A stretch of 37,954 nucleotides of DNA from Planctomycetota bacterium (GCA_030633885.1 DAOWBV010000003.1:1-37954); one strand, 5' to 3'. Shown: positions 8,610-18,276, numbered from the stretch's first letter. Translations and numbers: made by a program. Notes: a model not told the origin generated them from the letters alone.

Positions 8610-9770
8610 TTATTTTTTAACGGCCTGTTTTATGGCCGCCAATATTTCTTTTGGGTCATGGGTTTCGCCGCCCATGTGGGGAACGCTGATGACTTTCGCA
8701 TTCCCGGCGGCACAGCGTTCGACCACCAGTGATATTTGTCCCTGGTTCAGTTCCGGGACGACGATCGCCTTGACTTTTTTAGCCAGGGCTTTTATTCTTT
8801 CTTCCGGGAAGGGCCAGACGGTGACCAGGCGCAGCAACCCGACTTTTGTTCCTTCTTTGCGGGCCTGCTGGATCGGCAGAACGGCCGTCCGGGCGGAAAT
8901 CCCGTAGGAAACTACCACCACATCGGCTCCTTCAACATTGTCTTCTTCCAGTATGATGATCTTATCACGGTTAAGGCGTATTTTATCGAGTAGGCGTTTG
9001 ACTAATTTTTGTTGGGTCTTGGCGTTAATGACCGGGTAGCCTTTTTCGTCATGGGTCAGGCCAGTGATATGAATGTGGTATCCCTCACCGGCGTTGGCCA
9101 TGGGAGGAACGAGGTTTTTGTTCGGTTTAAACGGCAGATATTTTTCCGGTTTTTCTTTGGTTTTGAGACGGGGATGGATCTTGATTTTTTCCGGGGACGG
9201 GATGACCACTTTTTCGCTCATGTGGCCGACCACTTCATCAGCCATGACCAGGACCGGGGTGCGGAATTCTTCGGATAGGTTGAAAGCCTTAATGGTCAGA
9301 TCGAACATTTCCTGGGGCGAAGACGGGCAGAGGGCGATGATTTCGTAAGGTCCGTGCGAACCCCAGCGGGCCTGCATCATATCGCCCTGGCCGACCAGGG
9401 TCGGCAGGCCGGTCGAGGGCCCGCCGCGCTGGACATTGACCAGAACGCAGGGGGTTTCGATCATAATTCCCAGGCCCATGTTTTCCATCATCAAGCTGAA
9501 GCCCGGGCCGGAGGTGGCCGTCATCGAACGTTTACCGGCCCAGGAGGCGCCCAGAATAGCGATCATTGAAGCGATCTCGTCTTCCATTTGGATGTAAACG
9601 CCGCCGACTAACGGCAGGCGTTCGGACATGCGTTCGGTCACTTCGGTGGCCGGGGTGATCGGATAGCCGGCAAAGAAACGGCAACCGGCGGCCAGGGCGC
9701 CTTCGGCGCAGGCATTGTCGCCGTTCATGAAATGACTGCCGGTCAGGACCGGCTTCTCAACTTCTAACAT
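8610..9770 (-). CDS. korA: 2-oxoacid:ferredoxin oxidoreductase alpha subunit
   Basis: LTGSHFMNGDNACAEGALAAGCRFFAGYPITPATEVTERM...ATSGPGFSLMMENMG; overlaps the ferredoxin gene by 14 nt. Confidence 0.94.
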   Translation of the reverse strand: MLEVEKPVLTGSHFMNGDNACAEGALAAGCRFFAGYPITPATEVTERMSERLPLVGGVYIQMEDEIASMIAILGASWAGKRSMTATSGPGFSLMMENMGLGIMIETPCVLVNVQRGGPSTGLPTLVGQGDMMQARWGSHGPYEIIALCPSSPQEMFDLTIKAFNLSEEFRTPVLVMADEVVGHMSEKVVIPSPEKIKIHPRLKTKEKPEKYLPFKPNKNLVPPMANAGEGYHIHITGLTHDEKGYPVINAKTQQKLVKRLLDKIRLNRDKIIILEEDNVEGADVVVVSYGISARTAVLPIQQARKEGTKVGLLRLVTVWPFPEERIKALAKKVKAIVVPELNQGQISLVVERCAAGNAKVISVPHMGGETHDPKEILAAIKQAVKK

Positions 9771-10074
9771 TTTTTTTAGTTTGTTTTAGTTTTTTACCCG
9801 TGGTCGGTTTTTTCTTTTCCACTTCACAATAAATGGCGAAATCAGGACAGATGATCGTGCAGAGATCACAGGCGATGCAGGCTTCAGGATTTTTTACCTC
9901 AGGCAGATTGTAGCCCTTGGCGTTGTAGTGGCTGGAAAGTTCGAGCACTTTTTTCGGACAGAATTCAACGCAGAAAGAACACCCTTTACAGCGTTCTTTG
10001 ATGATGTGAATTTTACCTCGCGGGGCTTCCGTTACGGCTGTATCTAAAGGCTTACGCCAGCACTTGGTCATCAA
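9757..10074 (-). CDS. korD: 2Fe4S ferredoxin-type delta subunit of the 2-oxoacid oxidoreductase
   Basis: Two CxxCxxCxxxCP clusters: CKGCSFCVEFCP and CIACDLCTIICP; operon position. Confidence 0.9.
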   Translation of the reverse strand: MMTKCWRKPLDTAVTEAPRGKIHIIKERCKGCSFCVEFCPKKVLELSSHYNAKGYNLPEVKNPEACIACDLCTIICPDFAIYCEVEKKKPTTGKKLKQTKKNVRS

Positions 10075-10194
10075 ATCACCTCAGAATTTTCATTCTAATA
10101 CAAACTTGAATAATTGTCAATAAAATTGCCCAGATAAAGCTTCCATTAGTTTCGATATGCTGGTCTGAGGAGTATCGAGCGAAATTCTTCCGTA

Positions 10195-10220
10195 GCCTCA
10201 CCGCTCGAGAGTGGTGAGGC
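10195..10220. repeat. intergenic hairpin in the divergent kor / M50 protease spacer
   Basis: GCCTCACC-GCTCGAGAGT-GGTGAGGC, perfect 8-bp outer arms with CTC/GAG inside. Confidence 0.55.
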
Positions 10221-10287
10221 GAAGGAGAATAAAAGTTGCATTTTTGTCTGGAAAATGTAATATGAAATAAATATTTTAAAAGGAGTA

Positions 10288-10929
10288 ATGATCATAATGG
10301 GTCTATTTCCGGTAGCTTTTATTATCCTTATGTTTTCAGCGATCATTCACGAGTGCGCCCATGGTTACGCGGCCTATCGGTTGGGCGACCCGACCGCTTA
10401 TCACGCCGGCCGGATCACCCTTAATCCGGTAAAGCATATTGACCCGATGATGACGATCATTGTTCCTTTAATATCTTATTTTTCTTTCGGATTTATTTTC
10501 GGAGGCGCCAAGCCGGTTCCCATCAATCCGTATAATTTTCGTAACCCGGAAAAAGGTATGCTGATCAGCAGTCTGGCCGGGCCGGCCGCTAATTTTTCTT
10601 TAGCACTGATCGGATTTGGTTTTTTCGCGTTCACCGCCCGGCTGGATATTTTTACGGGTTCCCTGGCTCAATTTAATTATATTGTTTTTTATCTGCTGAT
10701 CATTATTAATTTAATTCTCGGTATTTTTAACCTGATCCCGATTCCGCCGCTGGACGGATCCCGGGTACTGCGTTATTTTTTACCGTGGGATATGAAGTCG
10801 TCATTTGACCGAATGGAACCTTTCGGTTTTTTTATTATTATATTTGTGGTCATGATCGGTGGTTTTAATTTTATTCATGTGATTCTTGATCAGGTCGGGA
10901 TACTTTTGCAAAAAATAGCCGGAGGATAA
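10288..10929 (+). CDS. M50-family (site-2-type) membrane metalloprotease
   Basis: HECAH (HExxH) in TM1, NLIPIPPLDGS near the C-terminus. Confidence 0.92.
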   Translation: MIIMGLFPVAFIILMFSAIIHECAHGYAAYRLGDPTAYHAGRITLNPVKHIDPMMTIIVPLISYFSFGFIFGGAKPVPINPYNFRNPEKGMLISSLAGPAANFSLALIGFGFFAFTARLDIFTGSLAQFNYIVFYLLIIINLILGIFNLIPIPPLDGSRVLRYFLPWDMKSSFDRMEPFGFFIIIFVVMIGGFNFIHVILDQVGILLQKIAGG

Positions 10930-10936
10930 TTAAAAA

Positions 10937-11929
10937 ATGGTCAGAAAAAGGATTCTTTCGGGTATGCGGCCGACCGGGAAACTGCATCTGGGTCATCTGG
11001 TTGGTGCCTTGGAAAACTGGGTAAAACTGCAGGCCGATCATGATTGTTTTTACATGATCGCCGACTGGCATGCTTTGATGAGTGAATACAAAAATCCGGC
11101 CCGGATCCGGGCCGACGGGTTGGATAACGTGGTTGACTGGCTGGCTTGCGGGGTTGACCCTGAGCGAAGCGTTATTTTCCGGCAGTCCGATGTGGTCGAG
11201 CATGTGGAACTGGCTTTTATCCTGGGAACGATTACACCCATCGGCTGGCTGGAACGCTGTCCGACTTACAAGGAACAACTAAAAGAATTGGCCGACAAGG
11301 ATATTAAGACTTACGCTTTTCTGGGTTATCCGGTTTTGCAGGCGGCCGATATTTTGATTTACCAGGCCAACGCGGTCCCGGTCGGCGAAGACCAACTGCC
11401 TCATCTGGAGTTGACCCGCGAGATCGTCCGTCGGTTCAACCATCTTTTTGAGAAAAAACAACAGTCGATCTTTCCGGAACCCCAGGCGTTACTGACCAAA
11501 ACGGCCCGGTTAATGGGGTTGGACCGTCGGAAGATGAGCAAGAGTTACGGGAACGTGATCAACTTGTCCGACTCGCCCGAAGACATTACTAAAAAGATCA
11601 AGACCATGATCACCGATCCCAAGCGGATCAAAAGAAATGATCCGGGCCATCCGGAAGAATGCAACGTTTATAAGTATCAGCAGGTGTTTAATGACGGCCG
11701 GACTGGTGTTTTATCGGTTGAATGCAAAAAAGCCGGGATCGGCTGCGCCGACTGCAAAAAAGAATTAAGCGAAGCAATGTTTAAGATCCTGAGCCCGATT
11801 CACGCCAAACGGGCGGAAATATTATCAAAAAAAGGGTACGTGGAAGAAGTAATCGAAAGCGGTAATAAAAAAGCTCGTCAGGTTGCTCAACACACCATGG
11901 CCCAGGTAAAAAAAGCCGTTTGCGTCTAA
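10937..11929 (+). CDS. trpS: tryptophanyl-tRNA synthetase
   Basis: SGMRPTGKLHLGHLVGAL and KMSKSYGN. Confidence 0.97.
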   Translation: MVRKRILSGMRPTGKLHLGHLVGALENWVKLQADHDCFYMIADWHALMSEYKNPARIRADGLDNVVDWLACGVDPERSVIFRQSDVVEHVELAFILGTITPIGWLERCPTYKEQLKELADKDIKTYAFLGYPVLQAADILIYQANAVPVGEDQLPHLELTREIVRRFNHLFEKKQQSIFPEPQALLTKTARLMGLDRRKMSKSYGNVINLSDSPEDITKKIKTMITDPKRIKRNDPGHPEECNVYKYQQVFNDGRTGVLSVECKKAGIGCADCKKELSEAMFKILSPIHAKRAEILSKKGYVEEVIESGNKKARQVAQHTMAQVKKAVCV

Positions 11930-11933
11930 AATC

Positions 11934-12665
11934 ATGATTGAAAATATGGACAGCAAAATTCAGCTGGAAAATTTTTACGGTCCTCTTGACCTTTTACTTT
12001 ACCTGATAAAAGAGGACGAACTAAATATTTACGATATTCCCATCGCCCGGGTTACCGAGCAATATATCAGTTATCTTGAAATGATAAAAAAACTGGATAT
12101 TAATCTGGCGGGCGAGTTTATTGTCATGGTTTCCGCCCTGATGGAGATCAAATCCAAGACGCTCATGCCGCGGGATGAAGAGGAGCCGGAGGAAGCCGAC
12201 CCGCGTTTTGAACTGGTCCGCAAACTCATCGAGTACAAAAAATATAAAGATCTCGCCCAGAAATTCAGGCCTCTCATCACCGAATATTCTCAAAGGCGGA
12301 GCCGTCCCGTTATCCACGTTAAACGGACAGAAAACGAAGAAGAGGAAGCATTGATCGAGCTCGATCTCTGGACGCTCGTCCGCGCTTTTAGTCGGTTAAG
12401 CAGTGAAACCACGCTCGATATTTCCACTTCCATTCTTTACGATGACGTCCCGGTTGAAAAATTCATCGAAAATATCATTCAGCGATTAAAAAAGGTTTCC
12501 CAACTGATGTTTTCCGAATTGGTCGGTCAAAAGGCGGACCGTTTTAATGTGTTGAAAAATTTGCTCGCTTCTCTGGAGCTGGCCCGGCAGCAAAAAGTCG
12601 AGTTGGACCAGGCCGAAGATTTCGGGGACATCAGGTTAACTTTACGGTCAGAGGGTAACGAGTAA
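11934..12665 (+). CDS. scpA: segregation and condensation protein A
   Basis: FYGPLDLLLYLIKEDELNIYDIPIARVTEQYISYLE. Confidence 0.94.
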   Translation: MIENMDSKIQLENFYGPLDLLLYLIKEDELNIYDIPIARVTEQYISYLEMIKKLDINLAGEFIVMVSALMEIKSKTLMPRDEEEPEEADPRFELVRKLIEYKKYKDLAQKFRPLITEYSQRRSRPVIHVKRTENEEEEALIELDLWTLVRAFSRLSSETTLDISTSILYDDVPVEKFIENIIQRLKKVSQLMFSELVGQKADRFNVLKNLLASLELARQQKVELDQAEDFGDIRLTLRSEGNE

Positions 12666-12673
12666 ATTATTCA

Positions 12674-12732
12674 GGGGTGACCGTAAAGGTCGCAGCTACA
12701 AATAATATATTCAGCTACGGGGTTTATCCCTG
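12674..12732. repeat. degenerate palindromic element with half-order swapped relative to the 16591 element (A1)
   Basis: GTGACC-GTAAA-GGTCGCAGCTAC ... TCAGCTACGGGG-TTTAT-CCCTGC. Confidence 0.55.
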
Positions 12733-12750
12733 CTTGTTTCTTTTAATTTT

Positions 12751-12823
12751 TGGTAGACAACGAGGTTTATCCTCGTTGATTTTATTATTTACTATTAACG
12801 ACCGTTAAGGTCGTTGTCTACCA
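12751..12823. repeat. paired-hairpin palindromic element (A2)
   Basis: Perfect 13-bp outer arms TGGTAGACAACGA / TCGTTGTCTACCA enclosing ACGAGG-TTTAT-CCTCGT and ACGACC-GTTAA-GGTCGT. Confidence 0.85.
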
Positions 12824-12837
12824 GTGCAGAGATATTT

Positions 12838-13761
12838 ATGAGTAAATTATTTGACGAAGAATTTTTACAGAAATTCTCCCGCCTGAAATTTATTGTCCGC
12901 AAGGTTCTGGCTGCCGGAACAACCGGCGAAAAAACCATCCGGCAGAAAGGCGGGCGAATGGAATTCAGCGATTACCGCAAGTATTCGCCCGGCGACGAAG
13001 CCCAGCGCATTGATTGGAATGTTTTCGGCCGGACCGAAAAACTTTTCATCAAAGAATTCGCCCGGGAAGAATCATTGCCGGTTTATATTCTTCTGGATCT
13101 GACCGCTTCGATGGCCGCTCCGCGCCGGTCAAAAAAGACTCCGGCCCGCGACGAAAAATTCACATACGCCTGCCAATTAGCCGCCGCTTTGGGTTATATC
13201 GGATTGGTGACTGATAACCCCCTGCGGATTTTCGGTTTTTCCGGGCAGTTATTAAAAACTTCGACGGAATTCCGGGGCGAAAGTCAGGCTTTAGACGTCT
13301 TGAAATTCCTGGAATCATTGGATGCCCGGGGTGAGACTGATTTAAGCGTGGCTTTAAATTCTTTGAATAAGCAGATCCGGGCGAAAGGACTATTGATCCT
13401 GATCTCAGACCTGATGGAATCCCGGGCGGATGGGGAAAGAGGCATTTTGGCCGGAGAGTATCTGCTTAAATTTGTTCAGCGTGGTTTTGTTGTCAGTGTT
13501 TTTCATCTTTTGACCCGGGCCGAAGAAAATCCGGTCCTGACCGGTTGGGTAAAATTAAAGGATGCCGAGATCGGCGCTACCCGGACTGTGCTGGTGGACG
13601 AGAAAAAACGGACCGAATACTTACAAACTTTAAATAAATTCATCGAAGAATGGCAGTCTTTTTGCGCCAAACATAATATTAAATATTTTCACGTGAATAC
13701 CGATCTGGCGCTGGAAACTTTACTTTTGAATTTCCTGCGCCAGGGTGGGCTTTTGAAATAA
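12838..13761 (+). CDS. DUF58-family protein (start taken at the internal ATG; the track start at 12814 is a TTG inside the A2 repeat)
   Basis: GRMEFSDYRKYSPGDEAQRIDWNVFGRTEKLFIKEFAREE...ILLDLTASM. Confidence 0.9.
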   Translation: MSKLFDEEFLQKFSRLKFIVRKVLAAGTTGEKTIRQKGGRMEFSDYRKYSPGDEAQRIDWNVFGRTEKLFIKEFAREESLPVYILLDLTASMAAPRRSKKTPARDEKFTYACQLAAALGYIGLVTDNPLRIFGFSGQLLKTSTEFRGESQALDVLKFLESLDARGETDLSVALNSLNKQIRAKGLLILISDLMESRADGERGILAGEYLLKFVQRGFVVSVFHLLTRAEENPVLTGWVKLKDAEIGATRTVLVDEKKRTEYLQTLNKFIEEWQSFCAKHNIKYFHVNTDLALETLLLNFLRQGGLLK

Positions 13762-13783
13762 GGTTAAAATTTCTTTTGTGTTG

Positions 13784-13861
13784 CCTCCCCCTTGATGGGG
13801 GAGGTAAGGTGGGGGTGACGAAGTACTACCCTCCCCTATCCCCTCCCATCAAGGGAGGGGG
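13784..13861. repeat. C/G-rich paired-hairpin element, copy 1
   Basis: CCTCCCCCTTGATGGGGGAGG ... CCCCTCCCATCAAGGGAGGGGG; same layout as 18146-18228. Confidence 0.85.
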
Positions 13862-13886
13862 ATTTTATTTATAGACTGTTAAAATC

Positions 13887-15836
13887 ATGAATTTTCAATA
13901 TCCCGAAGCGTTCTGGGGCCTGCTGTTGATCCCGCTGATAATTCTGCTCCGGCTCTGGCGGATGAGGCCGGTCACCCTGATCGTGCCGAGTATTTTTATC
14001 TGGCGGCGGATGGATGAAACCATTGCCCAGCGCCGGGTTTCCTCCTGGAAAAAGGTTACCCTGATCATGATCCTGCAGTGTCTGGGTGTGGGCGGTTTGG
14101 TCCTGGCCCTGAGCCAACCGGCCAGGGTCAGTTGGGAAAAAGTTTCTCAAAATGTGATTATTCTGATAGATAATTCCGCCAGTTTGAAAACATCAGGTCG
14201 TTGGAATAAGTTGATCAAAGCGGTAAATACTTCGCTAAATGGATTAGAAAATGACAGTCGGGTGGCCATTTTTACCGGGTCAAGCGGTTTCAGTGACCTG
14301 GTCAGTAAGCAAACGCCGCCCGCGGCCCGGGAACATTTAAAAAATCTTCAGCCGACAGATGCGCCGGAAGATCTGCTTGGGCTGATCACTCGCGCGGCCG
14401 GATTGATCAACCGTGCGCCGCCCCAGACTACGGTCTACTTTGTTTCTGACAAAAAACTGCCGGCTGACCTGATCGATCTATTGAAGATCAAACCATTGTT
14501 TATTTTACAGGGGGCTCCTTCCCGTAACCTGGCTATTACCCACCTGGCCGTGACACCGGTTCGGGATGAATCGCTCCATGATATTTTTGTCCGGGTGCAA
14601 AACTTTTCGAGTGAAGAGCAAAAAGCCGTCCTGACAATTAAAGCTGACGATCAAATGATCGCATCACGCGAGGTAAAAATGAGCGGCCAGACTAAGCGCT
14701 CATTGATCTTTCATCAGACGAATCTACTCAAAGGACGTCCCGGCAAATCTTTACCTCTGATCATTAAAGTACACATAGGTATTAAATTGGAACCGCACGA
14801 AAGTCCGATTTATCCGTATGGAGACGAATTAGGTTCTGATAACACTGTCTGGTTAAGTCGTCTGGTTAATCCCGAAGTTAAGGTCTGTTTGACCGGTCCG
14901 GACAATCCGTTACTACTAAAAGTTTTGCAATCCATTCCCGGGGCGCAAGTAGAATATTTTCCGGCTCCGAAAGATATCAAGAAATTAAATCATGATTTAT
15001 TCATTTATAATAATGTTTTACCGGCCGGACCGATCTCCGGCACCAATACGGTTTTGGTGAATCCGGCGGCTGATTTTGGTCCGTTTCGGATAATGGGCGA
15101 TTTAAAAGATCCGGCGGTTACTTACCAGAATTTTGATTCGCCGTTTTTACCTTACGTTGATTTCAAGAACATTAATATCTGGCACGCCCGGGAGACGGAA
15201 ATTTTACCGTCGGAAAAAGAGTACTGGCAATCATTTATTTCCGCTGGTGAGTTTCCCCTGATCGGTCAATGGAAAAGATCTGGCGGTCCGGAATTAGCCG
15301 ATTCGACACGCCTGCTGGTGATAAATTTTGACCTTAACTGGCGCGGGTCCGGGAATAGCGCCACTAACTGGCCGCTGGATATTTCCTTCCCTGTTTTCTG
15401 GATGAATTTGGTAAATGAATTAACCGGCCGGCAAAATCGGACAGACCAATACGGATATTACCGGACCGGCCAACCGGTGGTGATCAATTTAAGAAATATT
15501 AAGGGGGCGATCGGTAAACGTGTTATGACATTGCTCCGGCCGGGCGGTCAGCCCGAAACGATCAAGGTGGTTAATCAGACGGTCAGTTTTGTGCCGTTAA
15601 TGGTCGGGGTGGCTGAACTCAAGGGCGGGGCCGCGCCTTATCAGATCGCGGTTAACCTGTGCGACGAGGCTGAATCGGATAATAATGGACAGACTTTTTT
15701 GTCAGAAGCAGCTCCGTTGTCCGAATTACAGGAAAAACTTTTTGTCGTGACCAGTCAATCTTTAACGCCTTGGCTGGTGATCGGCGGGCTAATATTTTTA
15801 ATGCTCGCCTGGTGGTTGGAACGATCTGAATTATGA
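13887..15836 (+). CDS. BatA-like membrane protein with VWA domain
   Basis: N-terminal NFQYPEAFWGLLLIPLIILL... with two TMs, VWA MIDAS-type DNSAS, C-terminal TM. Confidence 0.8.
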   Translation: MNFQYPEAFWGLLLIPLIILLRLWRMRPVTLIVPSIFIWRRMDETIAQRRVSSWKKVTLIMILQCLGVGGLVLALSQPARVSWEKVSQNVIILIDNSASLKTSGRWNKLIKAVNTSLNGLENDSRVAIFTGSSGFSDLVSKQTPPAAREHLKNLQPTDAPEDLLGLITRAAGLINRAPPQTTVYFVSDKKLPADLIDLLKIKPLFILQGAPSRNLAITHLAVTPVRDESLHDIFVRVQNFSSEEQKAVLTIKADDQMIASREVKMSGQTKRSLIFHQTNLLKGRPGKSLPLIIKVHIGIKLEPHESPIYPYGDELGSDNTVWLSRLVNPEVKVCLTGPDNPLLLKVLQSIPGAQVEYFPAPKDIKKLNHDLFIYNNVLPAGPISGTNTVLVNPAADFGPFRIMGDLKDPAVTYQNFDSPFLPYVDFKNINIWHARETEILPSEKEYWQSFISAGEFPLIGQWKRSGGPELADSTRLLVINFDLNWRGSGNSATNWPLDISFPVFWMNLVNELTGRQNRTDQYGYYRTGQPVVINLRNIKGAIGKRVMTLLRPGGQPETIKVVNQTVSFVPLMVGVAELKGGAAPYQIAVNLCDEAESDNNGQTFLSEAAPLSELQEKLFVVTSQSLTPWLVIGGLIFLMLAWWLERSEL

Positions 15837-16561
15837 ATAAAAAATCCTCAGACATTAAAGCAATGTTTTCCCAAATCGCGCCGCGGTATGATTTCCTGAA
15901 CTCTTTTCTCAGCCTTCGTCAGGACCATGCCTGGCGTCAAAAAACCGTTCGGATCGTCACACGAGAGCTGAACCGGGATTATCAGGTGCTTGACGTCTGT
16001 ACCGGAACGGCTGAGCTGGCCTTGACTTTTCGGCGGAAATCAAATAACCGGGTTATCGGGACGGATTTCGCTTTGCCCATGCTCAAAATTGCCCGGGATA
16101 AACTCAAGCAAAAAGTGCCGTCTAACGATTGTTATCTTTCCGCGGCGGATACGTGCCGATTGCCATTCAAAGATAATTCTTTTGCTGTCTGCTCGATCGC
16201 GTTTGGTCTGCGTAACCTGGTTGATCTGTCAGGCGGGCTGAAGGAAATGTTCCGGGTTCTGATCCCCGGTGGCCGGTTGGCCATCCTGGAGTTCAGCTTG
16301 CCCCGCCCGAGGCGTGGTAAACCGCTAAACAATATCTTCGCGTCCTTATATTTATTTTATTTTACCCGGATTTTGCCTAGACTGGGTAACATGATTTCCC
16401 GGAGCCGGATGGCCGCTTATTCTTATCTGCCGGAGTCAGTACTTTCTTTTCCTGACAAAGAAAAAATGGTAAAATTACTGTCCGCCCACGGCGCCCGGCA
16501 GATTGAGGTTTATCCGATGAGCGGTGGGATTGTTAATTTGTATGTAGCCCGAAAAGGTTAA
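15833..16561 (+). CDS. ubiE: demethylmenaquinone/ubiquinone methyltransferase (UbiE/MenG family)
   Basis: MFSQIAPRYDFLNSFLSLRQDHAWR...VLDVCTGTAELAL; SIAFGLRNLVD; ATGA overlap with the upstream gene. Confidence 0.92.
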   Translation: MNKKSSDIKAMFSQIAPRYDFLNSFLSLRQDHAWRQKTVRIVTRELNRDYQVLDVCTGTAELALTFRRKSNNRVIGTDFALPMLKIARDKLKQKVPSNDCYLSAADTCRLPFKDNSFAVCSIAFGLRNLVDLSGGLKEMFRVLIPGGRLAILEFSLPRPRRGKPLNNIFASLYLFYFTRILPRLGNMISRSRMAAYSYLPESVLSFPDKEKMVKLLSAHGARQIEVYPMSGGIVNLYVARKG

Positions 16562-16590
16562 AGGTTACAGGTGTAAGGTTGAATAATTAT

Positions 16591-16645
16591 GTAGCTGCGG
16601 GGCTTGTCCCCGCCCAGTGTAGGCGACCGTAAAGGTCGCAGCTAC
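16591..16645. repeat. paired-hairpin palindromic element (B)
   Basis: GTAGCTGCGGGG-CTTGT-CCCCGC-CCAGTGTAG-GCGACC-GTAAA-GGTCGCAGCTAC. Confidence 0.9.
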
Positions 16646-16664
16646 ATATTATGGGAGAAAAACC

Positions 16665-18128
16665 GTGTCTTTTAGAGATTTACGCGAGTTTATTAGTTTA
16701 TTAGAAAAGAAAAAATTGCTGAAACGTGTGGCGGTTGAGGTCGACCGTGATCTGGAGATCACTGAGATCGCTGACCGGACAATCAAGCAAAAGGGCCCGG
16801 CCCTGCTGTTTGAAAACGTTAAGGGATTTAAAACTCCTGTTTTGATCAACGCTTTTGGTACGGAAGAACGGATGGCTCTGGCCCTGGGTGTGAAATCGTT
16901 ATCTGAGTTGACCACGCAGGTTAATAGTCTTATTTCCGATCTGATGAATGCACCCGGCCAGTCCGGCGGCGGTTTGCTCGGGAAACTCCAGGCTCTGCCG
17001 AAACTGATGGACCTGGCCTCAAAACTATTTCCCAAAACCGTTAAGACTGGTCCGTGTAAGGAAGTCATTATAAAAGATAAACCTTCATTAGATAAATTCC
17101 CAATCATTAAATGCTGGCCGCAGGATGGCGGCCGTTACATTACTTTACCGTTAGTTTTTACCAAGAATCCTGAGAACGGGAAGCGTAACTGCGGTATGTA
17201 CCGGATGCAGGTTTTCGACGGTGCCACTACCGGCATGCATTGGCAGATGCAGAAGGACGGCGCGCGCCATTTTGCCGATACTCAAAGGAAAGGTCGGGAC
17301 AAGATCGAAGTAGCGGTGGCGATCGGGTCTGACCCGGCGGTTTCTTTTGCCGGGGCCGTTCCTCTTCCGCCGGATGTTGATGAAATGATCATGGCCGGTT
17401 ACCTGCGCGGGGCGGCCGTGGAAATGGTCAAGTGCGAGACCGTGGATCTGGAAGTTCCGGCTAACTCGGAGATCGTCCTGGAGGGTTACGTCAAGGCCGA
17501 TGAAAAACGGATGGAAGGCCCGTTCGGCGACCACACCGGTTTTTACTCTTTACCGGAAGAGTATCCTGTTTTTCATATTACATGTATTACCCATCGCAAA
17601 GATCCGATCTATCAAACGATCGTGGTCGGCCGGCCGCCGATGGAGGATTGTCTGATGGGACTGGCCATTGAAAGAATGTTTTTACCGATCATGCGGATGC
17701 ATCTGCCGGAAATAGTCGATGTCCACATGCCTTTTGAAGGTGTCTTTCATAATCTGTTGCTGGTTTCCATCAGAAAAAGCTATCCCGGCCATGCCCGCAA
17801 GGTCATGCACGCGCTCTGGGGGATGGGGCAGGCTATGTTTTCCAAAGTGATCGTGGTGGTTGATGAGGATGTTAATATCCGGAATTCTTCGGAAGTTATC
17901 TGGAAGGCATTAAATAATATCGATCCGCAGCGTGATATGGAATTTGTTATGGGTCCGGTGGATGTGCTGGACCACGCGGCCCGGACGATCGGTTACGGTT
18001 CCAAAGTCGGAATTGATGCCACGCGGAAACTGAAAGCCGAAGGCTTTACTCGTCCCTGGCCGGAGGAGATGCGGATCCCGCCGGAAGTCAAAGCGATCGT
18101 AGATAAAAAATGGAAAGACCTGAAATAG
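16665..18128 (+). CDS. ubiD: UbiD-family decarboxylase (GTG start)
   Basis: FRDLREFISLLEKKKLLKRV...; IVLEGYVKADEKRMEGPFGDHTGFYSLPEEYPVFHI; prFMN-UbiD family signature. Confidence 0.93.
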   Translation: MSFRDLREFISLLEKKKLLKRVAVEVDRDLEITEIADRTIKQKGPALLFENVKGFKTPVLINAFGTEERMALALGVKSLSELTTQVNSLISDLMNAPGQSGGGLLGKLQALPKLMDLASKLFPKTVKTGPCKEVIIKDKPSLDKFPIIKCWPQDGGRYITLPLVFTKNPENGKRNCGMYRMQVFDGATTGMHWQMQKDGARHFADTQRKGRDKIEVAVAIGSDPAVSFAGAVPLPPDVDEMIMAGYLRGAAVEMVKCETVDLEVPANSEIVLEGYVKADEKRMEGPFGDHTGFYSLPEEYPVFHITCITHRKDPIYQTIVVGRPPMEDCLMGLAIERMFLPIMRMHLPEIVDVHMPFEGVFHNLLLVSIRKSYPGHARKVMHALWGMGQAMFSKVIVVVDEDVNIRNSSEVIWKALNNIDPQRDMEFVMGPVDVLDHAARTIGYGSKVGIDATRKLKAEGFTRPWPEEMRIPPEVKAIVDKKWKDLK

Positions 18129-18145
18129 GCATGCTCTGTTGAATT

Positions 18146-18228
18146 CCTCCCCCTTGATGGGGGAGGATAGGTGGGGGTGAGTCTTTGTTTCACCCTCCCC
18201 CAGCCCCTCCCATCAAGGGAGGGGGGGG
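18146..18228. repeat. C/G-rich paired-hairpin element, copy 2
   Basis: CCTCCCCCTTGATGGGGGAGGATAGGTGGGGGTGA-GTCTTTGTT-TCACCCTCCCCCAGCCCCTCCCATCAAGGGAGGGGGGG. Confidence 0.88.
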
Positions 18229-18276
18229 TATTTTGATAGGTTTTCAACAAAGCAAGGTAGTTACAAAAGGAAAACA

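Noticed and set aside
12814-12837. Extended DUF58 N-terminus (MSTSAEIF) from the ORF track
   Set aside because: TTG start lies in the 3' arm of repeat A2; ATG at 12838 gives a DUF58-like start.
13784-18228. CRISPR-like repeats
   Set aside because: Only two distant copies, palindromic throughout, no regular spacers and no cas genes.
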